Positions 58,801 to 64,000 of a DNA stretch of 64,000 nucleotides are shown here, piece after piece. Each line of letters begins with the position of its first letter. Position 1 is the first letter of the stretch. The DNA is taken from assembly GCF_003863355.1 (NCBI RefSeq), contig NZ_QQWG01000003.1, forward strand, positions 248,001 through 312,000, written 5' to 3'. Below the pieces are notes generated by a model. That model did not search any database. It was not told the DNA's origin and saw only the letters and a list, made by a program, of their open reading frames with translations. Origin of the DNA: Ancylomarina euxina (lineage in GTDB: Bacteria > Bacteroidota > Bacteroidia > Bacteroidales > Marinifilaceae). A program made the translations under genes and the position numbers.

Positions 58801-59529
58801 GAATCACTCGCTAAAGCAGATTCTAATTTTAAAAAGAAATCATACACTTTGGCAAGAAACCATTATAAGGATGCACAAAAAATAAAACCTCATGATGCTT
58901 ACGTCAAATCTCAGCTGAGTGAAATTAAGATGATTTTGGAGGCTAATATGCAATCAAAAGAAAATGATTTGTTAACACAGAATTCAAATGCCTTAAGTGA
59001 TAATTTATTGAAGCTGAAAGAACAAGAATATAAGGCTTTTATTGTTAAAGGCGATGAGGCGATCAAGGATAAGTATTTAGGAAAAGCAAAAGCCTACTAT
59101 GTAAAGGCTTTAGGTGTGTTTGATCGAGATTATCCAAGAGAGAAGCTGGTGGAAATTGAAGAGTTAAGATCTGCTTTTAGATCTGAGAAGGATCGTTTGG
59201 AATATGAGAAATTAATGAGATTTGGCGAAAAGGAGTATGAGAGAGCAAATTATTCTGTGTCTCGACATTATTTGAAAAAGGCTCTATATTTGGCAGCAGA
59301 TAGAAGTGTTGTTGAAGAAAAATTGGATGAAATTGAACAAGCAATTACAGCAGATAAGCAAAAAGCTCTAGACCTTGAATTTGATGAGTTTGTAAAGAAA
59401 GGAAATACAGCTTTTAAATCGGGTAACTTATCGGTAGCTAAATTTTATTTCACCAAAGCTTTAAAAATAAAGCCTAAGGATTCGCAGTTGAAAGAGAATA
59501 TGGAAAATATTAAAAACTCACTGAAATAA
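55822..59529 (+). CDS. Secreted protein with about 16 tandem TPR-like repeats of 55-75 aa
   Basis: Signal peptide (IIFLSLIFVFLSGNTFAQ), short N-terminal beta-domain, then recurrent 'KY.AFI..AD..FK...Y..AK..Y..AL..KP.E.YPK.QL.KI..L' units. Confidence 0.9.
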   Translation: MKAVIFKYKYIIFLSLIFVFLSGNTFAQEKHTVKGTVSINGGDLNDVKITLYKDSQQESVRDISNNGKFSYQLDFGYDYIFEFSKQDFVTKRVRVSTYVPQVVLERDSRFPPSKFSIELFRFFPGIDLSIFDQPIGVIMYNNETDLIEIDLSFQTGIEAELKRIEKETRLKQEAYLAELARINAEYGDAIKKGDTEFQKKNYIDSKSFYTEALNLKSEEIYPKDQISKIETLLLSQKSKLEAQRLIDEKYNAFIELADKDFVETNYEPAKVNYKSAIGVKPGEIYPKDQLEKINNIELELKLNAENEAKRLAAEEAMKDKYDAFITAADEAFKLNEYGAAKSQYTSALNVKPDEVYPQNQIQLINDKLDYQRQLTAANAKFVAEQKALKAEYNRIIKLADVQFKKKDYPEAIILYEKAIELDSEESYPKLQIQVINEAITNEKELAANQLKQKEIDDKYNLFVDSGDKQLKDGEYSLAKQNYIAALALKPNESHPKAQLLKIESLMAQQAKILAEKDAREKKYADLISLADSQMNVGDFDKALGNYEQALNIKPNAAYLDKQVKKAKQGKVDKKQEQEEKAKQELELQIQSQKYNDLIAKGDTNLAAKKYFDSRDNYKDALEIKPDEKYPKDQLNKLEDLMAKELHQETAIKEFEIKYQAFITTGDSHLKTNEYELARKSYKRASEMKPEESYPKLQLKKLDGLIAEANRIEAESQLLNEKYEALIGQADRAFEAEDYKLAITSYQSALSLKEKENYPIEQIKKSEQALVKVAQLAQEKLKEEKANSLANEKYAKAITLADAALTNENYKSANSNYEQALEYKKGDQYATAQLLKIKSLIAEKESKAKADELLSKKKAILDKQFRLFVSEGDKLFKNEKYANALEKYEAAIQIMRNDEYALKQIDIVKEKLVEEKLGAEKRLTLEIEYDTYISSADKLFADNKLKSAKEKYQLALKLKFKSSYPKNQIEIIDETLAKQEKIDRKNNRLEEEFEESLAKADSNFKKKSYTLARNHYKDAQKIKPHDAYVKSQLSEIKMILEANMQSKENDLLTQNSNALSDNLLKLKEQEYKAFIVKGDEAIKDKYLGKAKAYYVKALGVFDRDYPREKLVEIEELRSAFRSEKDRLEYEKLMRFGEKEYERANYSVSRHYLKKALYLAADRSVVEEKLDEIEQAITADKQKALDLEFDEFVKKGNTAFKSGNLSVAKFYFTKALKIKPKDSQLKENMENIKNSLK

Positions 59530-59539
59530 ATTAAAATAT

Positions 59540-60772
59540 ATGGCATTAAACTATATCTGGGTTTTCTTTTTCGTACTGGCTTTTGTTGTCGGTTTAATCA
59601 AGTTGATTTTCTTTGGAGATATGGAAGTTTTTCCAGCTATGATTAATTCAACTTTCGATATGGCCAAAACTGGTTTTGATATCTCACTGGGTTTAACTGG
59701 CGTACTAACACTATGGTTGGGTATCATGAAAATTGGAGAACGGGGAGGAATTATTAGAGTTTTCTCTCGTTTGATTGGTCCATTTTTTAATCGCTTATTC
59801 CCAGAATTACCTAACGATCATCCAGCTCATGGTTCGATCATGATGAATTTAGCAGCTAATATGTTAGGTCTGGATAATGCGGCCACACCCATGGGTTTAA
59901 AGGCCATGACTCAGATGCAAGAGGTGAATCCAGTTAAAGATCGTGCTTCGAATGCGCAGATTATGTTCCTGGTTTTGAATACTTCGGGCTTGACTATTAT
60001 CCCAATATCCATTATGGTTTACCGAGCTCAATTGGGAGCTGTGAATCCTTCAGATATATTTATACCAATATTATTGGCAACTTATTTTTCTACCATTACT
60101 GGATTAATTGCCGTCTCGGTAATGCAGAAGATAAAGCTGTGGGATAAAGTTGTATTGTTTTATTTGGGTGGTATGACTGCTTTTATTATTGCAGTCATCG
60201 TGTACTTTTCTAGTATCGAAAAAGAACAAATTGCTTTAATCTCTAGAGTTGTAAGTAATGTTTTTCTCTTCTCTGTAATTGTGGCCTTTATTTTACTGGC
60301 TTTCATTCGTAAAGTTAATGTTTATGAAAGCTTTATCGAAGGGGCTAAAGATGGTTTTAATATTGCCGTAAAGATTATTCCTTACCTCATAGCCATATTG
60401 GTCGCCATTGGTGTTTTTAGGGCTTCAGGAGCCATGGATATGTTTATTCAAGCTGTTGAGAAGCTTTGTATTATGCTGGGTGTTAATGGTGAATTTATTC
60501 CTGCTTTACCCACTGCCCTCATGAAACCTTTAAGCGGTTCTGGAGCGCGAGGTATGATGGTTGATGCCATGACTCAATATGGAGCTGATAGCTTCGTAGG
60601 ACGTATGACTTCTGTTTTGCAAGGAGCTACTGATACAACCTTTTATATTATTGCGGTTTACTTTGGAGCTGTAGGTATCAAGAATACGCGATACGCTATT
60701 ACATGTGGTTTAATTGCCGATTTGGCAGGAATTATAGCAGCAATAGGTATTTCTTATTTATTCTTTTATTAG
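59540..60772 (+). CDS. Fused SpmA/SpmB-like spore-maturation-family (nucleoside-recognition) membrane protein
   Basis: MALNYIWVFFFVLAFVVGLIKLIFFGDMEVFPAMINSTFDMAKTGFDISLGLTGVLTLWLGIMKIGERGG (SpmA-like); GAKDGFNIAVKIIPYLIAILVAIGVFRASGAMD...GATDTTFYIIAVYFGAVGIKNTRYAI (SpmB-like). Confidence 0.88.
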   Translation: MALNYIWVFFFVLAFVVGLIKLIFFGDMEVFPAMINSTFDMAKTGFDISLGLTGVLTLWLGIMKIGERGGIIRVFSRLIGPFFNRLFPELPNDHPAHGSIMMNLAANMLGLDNAATPMGLKAMTQMQEVNPVKDRASNAQIMFLVLNTSGLTIIPISIMVYRAQLGAVNPSDIFIPILLATYFSTITGLIAVSVMQKIKLWDKVVLFYLGGMTAFIIAVIVYFSSIEKEQIALISRVVSNVFLFSVIVAFILLAFIRKVNVYESFIEGAKDGFNIAVKIIPYLIAILVAIGVFRASGAMDMFIQAVEKLCIMLGVNGEFIPALPTALMKPLSGSGARGMMVDAMTQYGADSFVGRMTSVLQGATDTTFYIIAVYFGAVGIKNTRYAITCGLIADLAGIIAAIGISYLFFY

Positions 60773-60831
60773 TCTTCGGAAAAGAATACCTTTGCCTCTC
60801 AATTTTTATAAATGAAATTTACCCATAAGCT

Positions 60832-61038
60832 ATGATTAATTTTAAAATCGATACGGAATATATTGAGCTAATAAAGCTGATAAAAGCATTGAGTATTAGT
60901 GAGAGTGGGGCGCAAGCTAAGATATTTGTAGAAGATGGCCAGGTTATTCGTAATGGTGAAGTTGAGTATCGTAAACGTGCTAAAATTCGACCAGGAGATA
61001 AAATTGAAATTTTCGATGAAGTGATTATTGTTGAATAA
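60832..61038 (+). CDS. S4-domain RNA-binding protein (YaaA/YbcJ-like)
   Basis: IELIKLIKALSISESGAQAKIFVEDGQVIRNGEVEYRKRAKIRPGDKIEIFDEVI. Confidence 0.9.
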   Translation: MINFKIDTEYIELIKLIKALSISESGAQAKIFVEDGQVIRNGEVEYRKRAKIRPGDKIEIFDEVIIVE

Positions 61039-61066
61039 TCAGTTTTGATTAAAATATAGCCTAAAA

Positions 61067-61091
61067 AAAAGTCCAGCATTGCTGGACTTTT
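61067..61091. terminator. Intrinsic terminator between convergent genes
   Basis: AAAAGTCCAGC-ATT-GCTGGACTTTTC. Confidence 0.85.
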
Positions 61092-61116
61092 CTTGTATAT
61101 AGACTTTGTGTTTCTT

Positions 61117-61650
61117 TTAAAGTTTTGGATTAATCAATTGAAGTAGATGCTCATCTTTCCAGCCATCTTGACTTTTAATCCATTGTTTTTTCGTTCCAGT
61201 AATTTCGAAGTTCTTAGAACAAAATAAATCGATACTTGCTTGATTACATGTTGTTATATTGCAATAGACTTGATGTATCTGTAAGCTTTTAAAACAATAC
61301 TTGATTAATGTTTCAAGTGCTTCACTTGCAAAACCTTTTTGGCGATGCATCTTATTGTGAAGAAGAACACCAATTCCAACTCTATTGTGAAAAGGATCGA
61401 AATCGAATAAATCGATTAAGCCAATTGCTTCATTTTTTTCTTTCAATTCAATAACCAACCTCAGCTGCTTACTTTCATAAATATCCTGATGTGAATTTTC
61501 CAGATATTGCTTTAATACAAATAGAGAAAAAGGCTTTTGGCAATGACTAATCTCCCAGATATCTGAATTATTCTCCCACTGATAAAGTAGTTTTAAATCC
61601 TCAGGTTCTAACGCTCTTAGGCGGATTGAATTGTTTTCTAAAATTTGCAT
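61117..61650 (-). CDS. GNAT-family N-acetyltransferase (RimJ/RimL-like)
   Basis: IRLRALEPEDLKLLYQWENN; IGLIDLFDFDPFHNRVGIGVLLHNKMHRQKGFASEALETLIKYCF. Confidence 0.92.
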   Translation of the reverse strand: MQILENNSIRLRALEPEDLKLLYQWENNSDIWEISHCQKPFSLFVLKQYLENSHQDIYESKQLRLVIELKEKNEAIGLIDLFDFDPFHNRVGIGVLLHNKMHRQKGFASEALETLIKYCFKSLQIHQVYCNITTCNQASIDLFCSKNFEITGTKKQWIKSQDGWKDEHLLQLINPKL

Positions 61651-61689
61651 ATAATCGATTGAAAGACTATTGATTATTCAAGTTGAGAA

Positions 61690-63993
61690 TTAGTTCTTAT
61701 TATACCACTTAATAGTTCGTGTAAAGGCATCGTAATAACCTTTTTTGAAAGCAATATTTAGAAAGGTTTTCTCATCCTTCTTATCTTCAAAAGCTTCAAA
61801 AGTATATCTCGATAATCCATCTTTCCCCTTATTCATATTTAGCCTATCTGCTGGTAAATTATTGAAATAATTCAATGATTTAGGATGATTCAAAGCCATA
61901 ATTTGAATGGTATACTTATTCGACTTTCTAGTGTTGTAATTCGCGAAAAGAACTTCCTCACCCCAATACGCTTTACGAACATAGGCATCCCAATAGCTCT
62001 TTTTCAGAACCTCACCCAGAGCCAATTGAGCTTCAGATTTTGTTGGGAAGATCTTATAAGTATATCTGTAAATGTTTTCAGAATCTCTATAAACATTAAC
62101 ACCTTTAAGATTCTTAAAGTAAGATACAGGTCTAACCTCCTTAAGTGACATCAACTGAATGGTATAAGCCGTGCTTGTCGAAAATTTCATTTCAGGATAA
62201 ATTAGCTCACCATTGATAACTGTTCTGATAAACGAGTCCCAGTATCCAATACGAATTAATCTGTTTAACTCCTGATTGGCAGCTGTAAAAGATCTGAACT
62301 TCTTATAAGTATATCTACTGAAACCATCACTACTTTGGAATATCTTAACATTATCCAGATAGTTAAACATCTCAGGATCCATTGGGATTTGAAGAGCTAG
62401 AATCTGGATTGTGTAATAATTTGCTTCTTTTTCCAGTTCCTTAATAATTGTATTATGCTGGATCATACGAATTTTCACCTTCTTCAATCCTTTCTTTTCA
62501 AACAACTCTTTTGCTTTTACAGCATCTTTGTAATTCTCAAATCTTCCTTGGATATAGGATAAATTGTTTTCAGGATTCTTAACTTCTTCGATACCTGGTA
62601 TCTCTTTAAGTTTTGCTAGAATGCTTGTGTCAGATGTATTTAGTTCAATCGTGAAAAACAGAGGTTCCAGCGAAGGTATAGAATCAATATTTTGTTTCTC
62701 TAACTTTACCTGAGCATTAGGCGTTTTAGCTACTGGAACTATAACAGGTATATCTTTTTTGATAATAACTTCAGGTTTAGTTTCTTTAATTTTTTTCTCT
62801 TCAACGGGTTCCTCAATTGGAGGAACTACTTTTAGAGGATCTTTAAGTTCAGGATCTTCTAGCTTATTATCAATTTCGGGCGTGATGGCTTCTTTTTCAA
62901 GACTAATTTTACTTGCTTCATAGTCGATAAGATCCATATCAGCAGGGTAGTCTTCCTCATCTTCACGATGAAGTGCAAGAGGTAAAAGTGTGATGACGCT
63001 ATGGTTTTCCTTATTGGCGTATTCGGCTGGTACATTCATGACTGTACTCATAGGTCTATAGCCTTCGGCACGAATTTCCAAATTGTATTGCTTCCCAGCA
63101 TCTATAATAAATAGAAATTTGCCTGATGCGGTATTAGGACGATATAAACCAATGGTTTTATTATCAAGACTTAGTTTGATTCTAGCATTTCCTACAGGTT
63201 CACCTTTAGTATTGATCAGTTTTCCCTTAAGTACAAATAAACCGGTATTATCAGCGTCGGGAGTTTGAATTCTAAAAATATCAGCTCTTCCATAAGAACC
63301 TTTTCTATATGAAGCCATATAGGCTCTTTTTCCATCAGGAGTAGGTGTATAGTAAATATCCTCTTTAGTTGAGTTTATCGGAAACCCAACATTTACAGGT
63401 TTCGTCCAGCGCCCATTTTCAAATGTAGATTTGAATACATCGAAGCCACCCATAGTTTTATGCCCCTTTGAACTAAAGTATAGATTTATTCCATCGTGAT
63501 GGATAAAAGGAGCTTCGTCATCGTAAATGGTATTGATATTTGGACCAAGGTTTTGTGCGGGTCCCCATTTCCCATTAGGAAGCTTTTTAACGCTATAGAT
63601 ATCCATCTTTCCATAACCACCTGGGCGATCACTAGAGAAATAGATGGTTCTTCCATCAGATGAAATTGAAATATGACTTTCCTTGCTAGGAGAGTTGATA
63701 TCAGAATGTAATTTCTGTGGCCTTGTCCAATTTTCACCATTCAGTTTACTCACATAAATATCTCCACCATTCGATTCATTATTGTTGTAATAACCAGCCT
63801 TGTAGACGTATATTTCTTGTCCGTCAGCTGAAATGGATATTGAAGCATCGTGATCTTTAGTATTCAGAATACTAATGCCTTTAGGTTCTGACCAAACACC
63901 ATTAACCTGTTGAGAGATATAAATGTCTTCGAAGAATTGTCCATCCTTATCAACTTTGCTCCCTGTACCATTACGCCTTGATGTGAAAACCAT
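61690..63993 (-). CDS. PD40/WD40-like beta-propeller protein with carboxypeptidase-regulatory-like domain and SPOR-like C-terminal repeats (N-terminus truncated by window edge)
   Basis: Repeated 'DGRTIYFSSDRPGGYGKMDIYSVKKLPNGKWGPAQNLGPNINT' PD40 blades; C-terminal YTIQIMAL/YTIQLMSL repeats. The ORF abuts the window end and the first blade starts abruptly. Confidence 0.88.
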   Translation of the reverse strand: MVFTSRRNGTGSKVDKDGQFFEDIYISQQVNGVWSEPKGISILNTKDHDASISISADGQEIYVYKAGYYNNNESNGGDIYVSKLNGENWTRPQKLHSDINSPSKESHISISSDGRTIYFSSDRPGGYGKMDIYSVKKLPNGKWGPAQNLGPNINTIYDDEAPFIHHDGINLYFSSKGHKTMGGFDVFKSTFENGRWTKPVNVGFPINSTKEDIYYTPTPDGKRAYMASYRKGSYGRADIFRIQTPDADNTGLFVLKGKLINTKGEPVGNARIKLSLDNKTIGLYRPNTASGKFLFIIDAGKQYNLEIRAEGYRPMSTVMNVPAEYANKENHSVITLLPLALHREDEEDYPADMDLIDYEASKISLEKEAITPEIDNKLEDPELKDPLKVVPPIEEPVEEKKIKETKPEVIIKKDIPVIVPVAKTPNAQVKLEKQNIDSIPSLEPLFFTIELNTSDTSILAKLKEIPGIEEVKNPENNLSYIQGRFENYKDAVKAKELFEKKGLKKVKIRMIQHNTIIKELEKEANYYTIQILALQIPMDPEMFNYLDNVKIFQSSDGFSRYTYKKFRSFTAANQELNRLIRIGYWDSFIRTVINGELIYPEMKFSTSTAYTIQLMSLKEVRPVSYFKNLKGVNVYRDSENIYRYTYKIFPTKSEAQLALGEVLKKSYWDAYVRKAYWGEEVLFANYNTRKSNKYTIQIMALNHPKSLNYFNNLPADRLNMNKGKDGLSRYTFEAFEDKKDEKTFLNIAFKKGYYDAFTRTIKWYNKN

Positions 63994-64000
63994 GGTTGTT

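Noticed and set aside
59540-60772. Evidence for sporulation
   Set aside because: Spm-like (Gate-domain) proteins occur widely in non-sporulating bacteria; no other sporulation genes are present.

Overview
This 64 kb AT-rich window is chromosomal and carries Bacteroidota-type gene content (DUF4270, DUF4199, TonB-dependent receptor, PD40/SPOR and Reg_prop/Y_Y_Y proteins, and the TTTG-N19-TAnnTTTG promoter form). Roughly 45 protein-coding genes can be supported. I saw no rRNA, no confident tRNA, no CRISPR array, and no transposase or prophage module. Recognisable blocks are: DUF4199/GT2/methyltransferase; a DUF2975 + HTH pair followed by an unusual phased repeat array; miaA; a LuxC-like acyl-CoA reductase; DUF4270 + outer-membrane protein; hydG and hydE (FeFe-hydrogenase maturases) flanking a 1266-aa sensor kinase and an M28 peptidase; an ADP-forming acyl-CoA synthetase, flavodoxin, aminotransferase and 2-oxoacid:ferredoxin oxidoreductase (four genes), i.e. 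a fermentative island; LTA-synthase-like + PAP2; two M16 peptidases; aqpZ; a TonB receptor; an AGCS transporter; MtfA/SEC-C; mutS2; recQ; a LytTR regulator; a NACHT-like STAND ATPase; a 16-repeat TPR-like protein in a cluster with a fused SpmA/SpmB-like protein and an S4 protein; and a PD40 protein with C-terminal SPOR-like repeats, truncated by the window edge. The best leads are (i) the ~20.4-bp-phased CCATCG array plus an exact 20/40-bp array directly downstream of the HTH gene, (ii) the NACHT-like ATPase with an uncharacterised N-terminal domain, (iii) an ORF-less interval at 37.3-37.44 kb with a perfect Bacteroidota promoter and a strong terminator hairpin (candidate sRNA), and (iv) the 16-repeat TPR-like protein and its neighbours. 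No database search was possible; family names come from motif recognition.
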